A stretch of DNA of 14,481 nt from an uncultured Bacteroidota bacterium (lineage in GTDB: Bacteria; Bacteroidota; Bacteroidia; 2-12-FULL-35-15), in the NCBI GenBank assembly GCA_903881065.1, contig CAIRRW010000003.1, forward strand, positions 1 through 14,481, in the 5' to 3' direction. Positions 6,682-12,963 of the stretch are shown in pieces. The position numbers and the translations under genes were made by a program. The notes under the pieces were generated by a model that saw only the letters and a list, made by a program, of their open reading frames with translations, made no database searches and was not told the origin of the DNA. The first letter of the stretch is position 1. Each line of letters begins with the position of its first letter.

Positions 6682-6689
6682 CAAAGGTA
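6682..6689 (-). promoter_or_regulatory. -7 element of the peroxidase-bshB1 promoter
   Basis: TACCTTTG on the minus strand matches TAnnTTTG exactly. There is no exact TTG 17-20 bases upstream; TTTC lies near that position. Transcription would start about 6676-6678, which leaves 10-12 nt of leader before the ATG at 6665. Confidence 0.55.
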
Positions 6690-6763
6690 ATAAAACTATA
6701 AGTTATGAAACATTAACTTTCTTATTAAGAGAAAACAATCTACCTCCTCAATCTCAATATTAG

Positions 6764-6771
6764 TATCTTCG
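6764..6771 (+). promoter_or_regulatory. Probable -7 element for the rlmI-like gene
   Basis: TATCTTCG matches TAnnTTTG at all but one base. It lies 38 bp before the ATG at 6810 in the divergent intergenic region. No clear -33 TTG is present at the right distance, so this is a moderate call. Confidence 0.4.
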
Positions 6772-6809
6772 CGCCAATCATCAAATAACATTATAATAAG
6801 AATCAACAA

Positions 6810-7991
6810 ATGATAAAAGTTATTTTAACAAGCGGTAAAGACCATAGCTTACATCGGTTTCATCCGTGGGTATTTTCAGGAGCAATTAAAAAGTTTACTG
6901 GAGATGTAAAAGAGGGCGATATAGTAGAGGTTTTTTCTGCCCAAAATGAATTTCTGGGGATGGGACACTTTCAAATAGGTTCCATTGCAGTTAGAATGTT
7001 CTCATTTACCGAAGTTGTACCCGATTACAACTATTGGAAAATTAAAATACAAGCTGCTTTTAATTTCCGCAGACAATTAAATTTGGTTGACAATCCTGCC
7101 ACCAATTGTTATCGTTTATGTTTTGGTGAAGGTGATGGATTGCCCGGATTCATTATTGATTATTATAACGGCACCGCAGTATTCCAATTCCATTCCATCG
7201 GTTTATATTTAATACGGGATGAATTTGTTAAAGCTCTTCAGGAAATATATGGTGATAAATTAAACGCTGTTTATGACAAAAGTGAGGAAACAATGCCAAA
7301 GCAAGCTCCTGTAAAAGCTACCAATGGCTATTTTTGGAAAAGGAATGACACGGCAATTGAGACTGTTGCTTTGGAGAACAACAATAAATTTCTTGTAGAT
7401 TGGGAAGGAGGTCAAAAAACTGGTTTCTTTATTGATCAACGCGAAAACAGAGAACTACTGGGGCATTATTCCAAAAACAAAGTTGTACTAAATACGTTTT
7501 GTTACACAGGAGGATTCTCTGTATACGCTGCTAATGGTGGAGCTACAGAGGTTCATTCAACAGATATTTCGAAAAAAGCAATTGAATTAACGGATAGGAA
7601 TATTGAACTGAACAACATAAAAAACCATCAATCATTTGCAGTAGATACGTTTGACTTTTTAAAACATCGCGAAAACACCTATGATATTATTGTGCTTGAT
7701 CCTCCTGCATTTGCGAAGCACCAGAATGTTAAGCACAATGCAATTATGGGATATAAACGGCTGAACTATGAAGCAATAAAACAAATAAAACCGGGTGGTT
7801 TGTTATTCACTTTTTCCTGCTCTCAGGTAGTTGATAAAAACACTTTTAATTCAACGGTTATGGCTGCAGCAATTGAGGCAGGACGTAACGTAAGAGTACT
7901 TCATCACCTCTCCCAACCGCCTGACCATTGCGTAAATATTTTTCATCCCGAAGGAGAATATTTAAAAGGATTAGTGGTGCATATTGAATAG
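6810..7991 (+). CDS. rlmI: 23S rRNA m5C methyltransferase, RlmI-type
   Basis: The protein is a class I SAM-dependent RNA methyltransferase, expected to make 5-methylcytosine in 23S rRNA (C1962 in E. coli). Its 393 residues match RlmI (396). An N-terminal PUA domain (about 2-70) contains HRFHPWVFSGAIKKF and GDIVEVFSAQNEFLGMGHF. The central domain has GEGDGLPGFIIDYY (106-119). The Rossmann methyltransferase domain has motif I NTFCYTGGFSVYAANGGA (228-245), the acidic residue STDISKKAI, motif IV LDPPAFAK (296-303), and SCSQ (336-339), whose Cys fits the catalytic position. It is a single gene between divergent and convergent neighbours; the stop is 13 bp from the end of the opposing gene. Substrate specificity within the RlmI/RlmK family is inferred. 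Confidence 0.9.
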   Translation: MIKVILTSGKDHSLHRFHPWVFSGAIKKFTGDVKEGDIVEVFSAQNEFLGMGHFQIGSIAVRMFSFTEVVPDYNYWKIKIQAAFNFRRQLNLVDNPATNCYRLCFGEGDGLPGFIIDYYNGTAVFQFHSIGLYLIRDEFVKALQEIYGDKLNAVYDKSEETMPKQAPVKATNGYFWKRNDTAIETVALENNNKFLVDWEGGQKTGFFIDQRENRELLGHYSKNKVVLNTFCYTGGFSVYAANGGATEVHSTDISKKAIELTDRNIELNNIKNHQSFAVDTFDFLKHRENTYDIIVLDPPAFAKHQNVKHNAIMGYKRLNYEAIKQIKPGGLLFTFSCSQVVDKNTFNSTVMAAAIEAGRNVRVLHHLSQPPDHCVNIFHPEGEYLKGLVVHIE

Positions 7992-8004
7992 AAATAAATC
8001 GCTT

Positions 8005-8733
8005 TTAGCTTGGAGTATTCATTCTTTCAAAAGCTTTCTTCAGGTCTTCTGGCCCTGCCTTTACCATTTGGTCACTAAATCCAAAAGTAACTTCCGTTTT
8101 ACCTTCTATTAACTGCTCAAATACTGCAGCTATAAAGTCACTTACAGGCGCAGCATAGTCATGTAAGCCTTTGCCACCAAGGTCAGTATTAAGTGCAGGA
8201 GGTATAACCTCAATCACCTCAATGTTCTTTTCCTTCATTAACTGCCGAAGGGAAAGTGTAAACGAATGGAAGAAAGCCTTAGTAGCTGAATATACAGGCA
8301 CTTTAGTAAGTGGCACAAATGATAATCCTGAAGTAATATTAATTACTGTTGTCAAGGATTTCATCTTTATAAATAAAGAAGTTAAATGTAACGGAGCTTC
8401 AATATTTATTTCGATTTCCGATTTCGCCCGCTCGAAGAAATTGTCATCAATAGGCGAAACCCATTGCTGAATTCCTGCATTATTAATAAGTACATTCAAG
8501 TTACCATAATTTTCTGATATCCAATTATAGAGTTCTTCTCTTTCCTTGGCATCGCTCAGATCACACTTCCTTGTTATAACTGAAGGAAGTTTTACTTTTA
8601 CATTTTCCAATACATCATCCCTCCTGCCGCAGATAATTACAGTATTGTTTTCTTTTATAAATCTTTCCGTAAGTCCAAGTCCTATTCCTGAAGCGCCACC
8701 GGTTATTAATATTATATTATTTGAAATATTCAT
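8005..8733 (-). CDS. Short-chain dehydrogenase/reductase (DltE-like)
   Basis: This is a classical SDR oxidoreductase with an NAD(P)-binding Rossmann fold. The 242 residues carry the cofactor motif TGGASGIG (11-18), CDLS (57-60), NNAG (84-87), and the catalytic Ser, Tyr and Lys at S135, Y148 and K152 (YSATK). R37 and R38 after the second strand suggest preference for NADP(H). The overall pattern, including VPVYSATKAFFHSFTLSLR and PPALNTDLGGKG, resembles proteins labelled DltE or YdfG-like; the substrate is unknown. There is no signal peptide, so it is cytoplasmic. It faces the rlmI-like gene tail to tail with no obvious terminator between them. A CTTATTTTGG at about 8780-8789 (minus) is a weak promoter candidate. 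Confidence 0.88.
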   Translation of the reverse strand: MNISNNIILITGGASGIGLGLTERFIKENNTVIICGRRDDVLENVKVKLPSVITRKCDLSDAKEREELYNWISENYGNLNVLINNAGIQQWVSPIDDNFFERAKSEIEINIEAPLHLTSLFIKMKSLTTVINITSGLSFVPLTKVPVYSATKAFFHSFTLSLRQLMKEKNIEVIEVIPPALNTDLGGKGLHDYAAPVSDFIAAVFEQLIEGKTEVTFGFSDQMVKAGPEDLKKAFERMNTPS

Positions 8734-8806
8734 AGCTTTTATTAGTTTAAATTATTAATAAATTTCATCGTCAATATAAGCTGCCAAAATAAGTATTATT
8801 CATTTA

Positions 8807-9886
8807 CTAGTTCTCATAAATCATTGATAAACCAACAAACTGATAATTTGATATATTCCTGAATTGCCCATATGGATTTATTCCTTCATACACTCTCAAA
8901 TAGGCACCAAATTTGGGAATAAGATTTTGTGAGAAGTTAAACTTCCAACCAAGATATCCATTAAAACACAAACTTATTTTTTCATTAGCAGAATAACTAG
9001 TCCAGTCCTTATAATAGTCCTTTTTTTCAGGATAAGTAGGATATCCGTACTGAACTCTTTCTCTCAATTCAAATGACATTACCCTTATAAATCTATCGTT
9101 GGCAAGCCAACCTTTACTTGCCTGATTCTGGCATTGAAAATAACTTTCTATAATATGATTAGATTTAATGAATTCCGCTGTATCACCTTTATCGTTTCGT
9201 ATCGAATACCAACCATGCGAAGTATTCTGCAATATTTTTATTCCTAATTTAAACGAAGTATTATTTGTCAACCTTCCATTTGCATCGTTAATCGTTACAG
9301 CTAGTTCCGATGTTTGGTACGATACATTTGCCCAGACAACCGGCACAGTATCCAGCCTTCTGAACAAAGTTATTTCATCTCCCAAATGGCTGCTCTCATG
9401 AAAATAAGGAAGCAACTTAATTGCTATATTTTTTATGCGATTAGATTCAAACGTTTTTAAATAATTAAATTCAAGTATTGCAAACTGATAGTCAGTATTA
9501 AGTATTGGCGCTGTACTTGGCTCTGTAAAATCAAACCATACCCTTGCACAAATTGGGGCAGAAATTGAAAACTTATATTTTAAACAGTTGTCAGTATATT
9601 TTACCTTGGTAAAGATTGGAATTTCAGCTCCAAAGTTTGTTTGATTGTATGGCAAATAATTATTCGTTCGTGCTAAATCGATATTATATTCTCGCAGGTT
9701 TGATCCTGCAACAATTTGTACTTCCGATGTTGGTGCATATATATCAGAAATCAAATACTTACCAAAGTCGCGTTGACGAAAATATTGGGAGCGGATTGAA
9801 TCTTTGGTTTGTCCTATTGTAAATAAAGGAATGAATTGTAGAATCAGAAAACACTTTATTAAAAACAAACTTAAATATTTACTCAT
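8807..9886 (-). CDS. DUF1207-like outer-membrane protein
   Basis: A signal peptide (about 1-25, ending FTIGQ) leads into 334 residues of alternating strands rich in Tyr, Phe, Asn and Ser, as in outer-membrane beta-barrels. HESSHLGDE (163-171) resembles the motif I associate with the DUF1207 family, in which the protein is predicted to be an outer-membrane barrel of unknown role. The C-terminal segment YQFVGLSMIYEN ends in an aromatic-alternating strand typical of barrel closure. It is the last gene of a three-gene minus-strand cluster, 66 bp after the T9SS cargo gene with no recognisable promoter between. The family call rests on one motif plus general pattern; the function is not known. Confidence 0.7.
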   Translation of the reverse strand: MSKYLSLFLIKCFLILQFIPLFTIGQTKDSIRSQYFRQRDFGKYLISDIYAPTSEVQIVAGSNLREYNIDLARTNNYLPYNQTNFGAEIPIFTKVKYTDNCLKYKFSISAPICARVWFDFTEPSTAPILNTDYQFAILEFNYLKTFESNRIKNIAIKLLPYFHESSHLGDEITLFRRLDTVPVVWANVSYQTSELAVTINDANGRLTNNTSFKLGIKILQNTSHGWYSIRNDKGDTAEFIKSNHIIESYFQCQNQASKGWLANDRFIRVMSFELRERVQYGYPTYPEKKDYYKDWTSYSANEKISLCFNGYLGWKFNFSQNLIPKFGAYLRVYEGINPYGQFRNISNYQFVGLSMIYEN

Positions 9887-9952
9887 ATTTTGTCAGTTTG
9901 TTTTACAATTTCCACAATTATAATAACAGTTTCCAATTAACATCTTAATCAA

Positions 9953-10777
9953 TTATTTATTGATAACAAACTTATCAATAGTTATTGTTTTATTATTCTC
10001 AGTAAGCATAATTAAATATATTCCTTCTCTCAGATTTTCTCGTGTTACAATTACTTCTTGCCCTGTAATATGCAATATAGTTTTCACCTCCTGTCCTAAT
10101 ACATTATAAATTGACAATGTTGCATTGGTTAAATTAAAAGGACTTTGTATTACTGTTTCATTCACAAACGGATTCGGAATTATTTTTAATGAAGTTTCAT
10201 TCACCAAACTTATTGAAACACCTGTGGATAAAGTAACATAAGTCTTAAATACCATATCAAAACCTGTTATATACGTTCCCGAAGGATCAGTTAACTCCAT
10301 TTGCCCTCCCGAATAAGTCCCGGGATTTTCTATCTGCACGCCATACGGATCAGGCAAACCGCCACCTTGCGCAGGGATAAATTGAAAAGTATAAACCGAA
10401 CCGGAAGTAACAGGCACTGAAACACTAAAGCTCTGAAAAAAGTTACTGGTACCGGATACCGTTACCGTCTGTGTTTGCAGCAATGCGCCTGCAGTACCTA
10501 TTCCTGCAAATATATTTAAAGTGCCAGTACCTGTCATTGCATTAAAAAATCCTACATACAATTTACAAAATGTCCCTGTTACTCCCGAAGTAAAACTTTG
10601 CCAAACTGTGTATTGAGATAAATTACGGGCACTAGTGCCACCATTATAATTTAATTGACTTTGATCCACGTTGGAACATTGAGCGAATGAAAATATTGAA
10701 TTCATAAAAAAGAATATTCCAATGCATAAAAGCATTTTGCCATTTTGTATACTGATAATTGATAAATTTTTCTTCAT
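9953..10777 (-). CDS. Secreted protein with a T9SS type A C-terminal sorting domain
   Basis: The 274-residue protein has a signal peptide (cleavage likely after FAQ at 33) and a C-terminal sorting domain (about 198-274): IIPNPFVNETVIQSPF, LSIYNVLGQEVKT, REGIYLIML and TIDKFVINK, all hallmarks of type IX secretion cargo. The domain is removed or processed as the protein reaches the cell surface. The middle (about 34-190) is a Gly/Thr/Ser-rich beta domain of about 150 residues that begins CSNVDQSQ and contains WQSFTSG and YTFQFIPA. It resembles a carbohydrate-binding or adhesin-like jelly roll, but I do not recognise a family. It starts 33 bp after the arylsulfotransferase-like gene. An internal ATG (residue 15) could also serve as start. 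Confidence 0.88.
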   Translation of the reverse strand: MKKNLSIISIQNGKMLLCIGIFFFMNSIFSFAQCSNVDQSQLNYNGGTSARNLSQYTVWQSFTSGVTGTFCKLYVGFFNAMTGTGTLNIFAGIGTAGALLQTQTVTVSGTSNFFQSFSVSVPVTSGSVYTFQFIPAQGGGLPDPYGVQIENPGTYSGGQMELTDPSGTYITGFDMVFKTYVTLSTGVSISLVNETSLKIIPNPFVNETVIQSPFNLTNATLSIYNVLGQEVKTILHITGQEVIVTRENLREGIYLIMLTENNKTITIDKFVINK

Positions 10778-10810
10778 GATGTATTATGTTTTGTTTATAT
10801 AATTAACGTT

Positions 10811-12154
10811 TTATTTCCCAGTTTTACCATCCTTACTATTCTTATTAACAGGCACTCTTGGAGTACATGGTCGTAAAATATCAGTAATAGTAAATTTCTC
10901 TGAGCCTACAAACCCTCCATGTTCATGGGGCACATACACCGAATAACTATCTGCCTCCTTCACTGCTATTGTTCTGGTGCTGTCGCCGGTGCTCCATTTA
11001 TATGATTTGTATCCTGCACTTGCCTCCAGGTACTTAACACCTGCCGAATCATAACAAGTAATTACCGGACGTTTAAGTTTAAAAGGCAACTTAGTAATAT
11101 TTGATACTCTATATACACCTATCGAACCTTCCACCTGCATTATCTTTGTTCGTTTGGCATTAACCACCACAAACATAAGTTCACTCCATGTAGGATTTCC
11201 ATAACATACCAAGGTATTACCGTCGGGCAATCGCTGCACTCCTCCTCGCCCATTGCACGACATATCTTCATCATACGTATAACTCCATACCAAAGTAAAT
11301 ATCTTATTCACCTGATCAAGCTCAAATTCCAAAGCCCTTGCACCATGCGAAACATTATGTTGGCCATCATCAAAAAGCGTATAATGTCCGTTGGGCAAAA
11401 GTTTTATGTTATGTTGGCCGTAAAATGGAACAGGGCAATTCACAAATTTAAACTGATTTGATTTACCTCCCAACCTCCAAATTATCGAACCATCTTTATG
11501 ATTAATTTTTGTTATCTCATTAAAGTTTCGTGACGATAATAATATGTTACCGTCATAATCCAACTCTAAAGCATTGCTATGTGTTAATTGTGGTATAGGT
11601 GTATTGGCATCATAAAAAGTATCCATCTCGGCAAGGCTGAAATGGTCTTTCGCGTGCCATTCAAAAACAATATTTTTATCAGCATCCTGCTCCTGAATCA
11701 CACTGGCAGCAATCCCGTTAGTATCACGTAAACATCTTGCTTTCCATTCAGGATGTTTTTTCAAATCAATTTTTATTCGTTCATCACACAACAATATCCT
11801 GTGTCCGTCTGGCAATACACTTCGGTCGTGTGCATCATTCTGACATCCGTTTTTACATGTAAGCGAATCCAGCACCTTAAAAGTAGTATCCATTATATAA
11901 GATCTATTTTTAATAGTTACCAGCATCTTATTATCCGGAATAACCCTGAAATCAAATATCTCCTTCACAGGGCGGTAATACACTATGCTCCCCTTATTGT
12001 CGAGTATTATTAAATTATTACTTACACCGAAACAAAAATATCCCTTCACAGCCGCAGGGTCATATATTGTACTTGTCAAGGTAGGTATAGCGGATTCCTG
12101 CGCGTAGGCAGCAAAGGACATAAACAAAATAACGTGCAGTAGTATTCTTCTCAT
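10811..12154 (-). CDS. Arylsulfotransferase (ASST)-family beta-propeller protein, exported
   Basis: The propeller domain (about 30-360 of 447) has repeated blades of the PF14269/PF05935 type: AHDRSVLPDG (108-117), THSNALELDYDGNILLSSRN (191-210), DGSIIWRLGG (221-230), YGQHNIKLLPNGHYTLFDDG (245-264) and GGVQRLPDGNTLVCYGN (304-320). His residues 109, 192 and 248 recur at blade positions, as in arylsulfate sulfotransferases, but the exact catalytic set cannot be confirmed by eye, so the activity is inferred. A C-terminal Ig-like segment (about 365-425) has YKWSTGDSTRTIAV, common in Bacteroidota exported proteins; there is no T9SS tail. The start is placed at the ATG at 12154 (MRRILLHVILFMSFAAYAQ, a good signal peptide). 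The longer frame begins with TTG at 12184 and reads through the -7 promoter box. Confidence 0.85.
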   Translation of the reverse strand: MRRILLHVILFMSFAAYAQESAIPTLTSTIYDPAAVKGYFCFGVSNNLIILDNKGSIVYYRPVKEIFDFRVIPDNKMLVTIKNRSYIMDTTFKVLDSLTCKNGCQNDAHDRSVLPDGHRILLCDERIKIDLKKHPEWKARCLRDTNGIAASVIQEQDADKNIVFEWHAKDHFSLAEMDTFYDANTPIPQLTHSNALELDYDGNILLSSRNFNEITKINHKDGSIIWRLGGKSNQFKFVNCPVPFYGQHNIKLLPNGHYTLFDDGQHNVSHGARALEFELDQVNKIFTLVWSYTYDEDMSCNGRGGVQRLPDGNTLVCYGNPTWSELMFVVVNAKRTKIMQVEGSIGVYRVSNITKLPFKLKRPVITCYDSAGVKYLEASAGYKSYKWSTGDSTRTIAVKEADSYSVYVPHEHGGFVGSEKFTITDILRPCTPRVPVNKNSKDGKTGK

Positions 12155-12169
12155 TGTTTTAATTTTATG

Positions 12170-12177
12170 CAAAGATA
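12170..12177 (-). promoter_or_regulatory. -7 promoter element of the arylsulfotransferase-like gene
   Basis: TATCTTTG on the minus strand matches TAnnTTTG exactly, 15 bp before the ATG at 12154. No exact TTG is at the ideal distance upstream. The box decides the start codon, because the longer TTG-started frame would include it. Confidence 0.6.
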
Positions 12178-12274
12178 CTTTCAAAAACGGAAGATAAATA
12201 TAATCAAACTACTATTTTGGGCGAATCTCCTTTCTGCCATTAATCAAGTTCGTCCCTGCACTCAGGCGGTATCT

Positions 12275-12350
12275 TTTTTTCTTTTCTTTTTTCGCTGCGC
12301 AGCAAAGGCAAAAAAAGGATACTTCGCACTGGTCAGGCGCAGTTGGAAGT
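12275..12350 (-). repeat. Palindromic dispersed repeat, copy A
   Basis: The reverse complement of 12275-12350 aligns with 14406-14481 over 76 bp with about nine mismatches. Conserved blocks are ACTTCCAACTGCGCC, GAAGTATCCTTTTTTTGCC and GCGCAGCGAAAAAA. The copy is itself an imperfect palindrome centred on GCTGCGCAGC (12294-12303), flanked by GTATC-T7 on one side and A7-GGATAC on the other. It looks like a REP/BIME-like repeat unit. There is no coding capacity beyond a chance 80-codon frame running through it. Confidence 0.75.
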
Positions 12351-12439
12351 GTAGAGTTATTTATGAAATTTTAGGTGGCTTGTTTAGTGGTATTGTTTTT
12401 CAAAGGTAGGCGCGAAGCTGGCGTGAGATAATTTTGGGG

Positions 12440-12586
12440 CCGATTTGATGACTGCGGGGGTAGATTTGATGACTGCGGGAGTGGATTCGATGACTGCGGA
12501 AGTGGATTTGATGACAATGGGGGCCGATTTGATGACTGCGGGAGTCGATTTGATGACTGCGGGAGTCGATTTGATGACTGCGGAAG
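12440..12586. repeat. Seven tandem 21-bp repeats
   Basis: Seven contiguous 21-bp units start at 12440, 12461, 12482, 12503, 12524, 12545 and 12566. Their shared core is GATTTGATGACTGCGG; the third unit has GATTCG, and the fourth replaces CTGC with AATG. Units 5-7 are nearly identical, which suggests recent expansion. Because 21 is a multiple of three, several frames stay open through it, giving artificial heptapeptide repeats (DLMTAGV on plus, TPAVIKS and LPQSSNR on minus). There are no spacers, so it is a minisatellite and not a CRISPR array. Confidence 0.85.
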
Positions 12587-12631
12587 TGAATCTTTGCACT
12601 TCGATGTTTCTTTTTTAGACCACACCCCCTG

Positions 12632-12658
12632 CCCCTCTCCTTGAAAAAAGGAGAGGGG
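12632..12658. repeat. 11-bp-stem G+C-rich hairpin repeat
   Basis: CCCCTCTCCTT (12632-12642) and AAGGAGAGGGG (12648-12658) are perfect inverted arms around the 5-nt loop GAAAA. It is preceded by CACACCCCCTGC. No T-run follows, so it is a weak terminator at best. Hairpins with the CCCCTCTCC/GGAGAGGGG core are a common dispersed intergenic repeat in bacteria (recalled, not checked). Confidence 0.7.
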
Positions 12659-12775
12659 TGACTATGTGTGACGTACTGTATAAATGCTATATAGTATTTG
12701 CTTTTATTTTAAAGAAGGGATTAAGGTGTGATGAAAATAATATTCTTTGAGATTGATTATTAATTTAATAAAACG

Positions 12776-12804
12776 TTGTGGTATGGATTAGTTTGGTAAA
12801 TTTG
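12776..12804 (+). promoter_or_regulatory. Consensus Bacteroidota promoter upstream of the structured RNA and orphan gene
   Basis: TTG (12776-12778) is followed after 18 bases by TAAATTTG (12797-12804), an exact fit to TTG-N17-23-TAnnTTTG. Transcription should start near 12808-12811, exactly where a series of RNA hairpins begins. It is about 153-156 nt from the ATG at 12964, a long leader for this phylum. Confidence 0.72.
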
Positions 12805-12808
12805 CATG

Positions 12809-12903
12809 CTCACTTGAAGAACCTGTGTGAGACTCTAATAGAGATTACCGCCTGAAAAGGTATCCTGCGGCCAAAAAGATAGTATTAACTACTTGTGTTT
12901 TTT
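12809..12903 (+). ncRNA. Predicted structured RNA: leader or small RNA
   Basis: Four hairpins follow one another from the predicted transcription start. H1: CTCAC (12809-12813) with GTGAG (12827-12831). H2: CTCT (12833-12836) with AGAG (12840-12843). H3: CCGC (12848-12851) with GCGG (12867-12870), stacked on AGG (12858-12860) with CCT (12864-12866) and a 6-nt bulge. H4: AAG-TAGT (12876-12883, one bulged A) with ACTA-CTT (12888-12894), followed closely by T6 (12898-12903), so it resembles an intrinsic terminator. I do not recognise a known riboswitch or RNA family. It could be a small RNA ending near 12903, an attenuator, or a leader of the gene at 12964. Confidence 0.45.
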
Positions 12904-12963
12904 CTAAAAAAACGGGCGCAGGGTCGGGACAAGAAATTGTGCTGATGAAAAACCTTTAAAAAA

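Larger units (their letters stand above)
12155..12963. other. Repeat-rich intergenic region
   Basis: This 809-bp stretch has no convincing protein gene. In order it holds a -7 promoter box for the minus-strand gene, a palindromic 76-bp repeat (12275-12350), seven 21-bp tandem repeats (12440-12586), an 11-bp-stem G+C-rich hairpin (12632-12658), a consensus plus-strand promoter (12776-12804) and a series of RNA hairpins (12809-12903) leading to the orphan gene. Base composition changes visibly from A/T-rich to G/T-rich across it. Confidence 0.7.

Noticed and set aside
12167..12409. 80-codon plus-strand frame starting MQRYFQKRK
   Set aside because: It runs through the -7 promoter box and the palindromic repeat copy A. 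Its low-complexity FFLFFF and RCAAKAKKGYF segments come from the repeat, so it is not a gene.
12440..12586. CRISPR array
   Set aside because: The 21-bp units are contiguous, without unique spacers, and no cas gene is present.
12371..12625. Two overlapping minus-strand frames of heptapeptide repeats (LPQSSNR and TPAVIKS)
   Set aside because: Both are produced by the 21-bp tandem repeat, whose period is a multiple of three. They overlap in different frames with no unique domain, signal or promoter.
12809..12903. TPP or other known riboswitch, suggested by the words GAACCTG and TGAGA
   Set aside because: The words are in the wrong order and the conserved TPP stems are missing. No other known riboswitch core was recognised.
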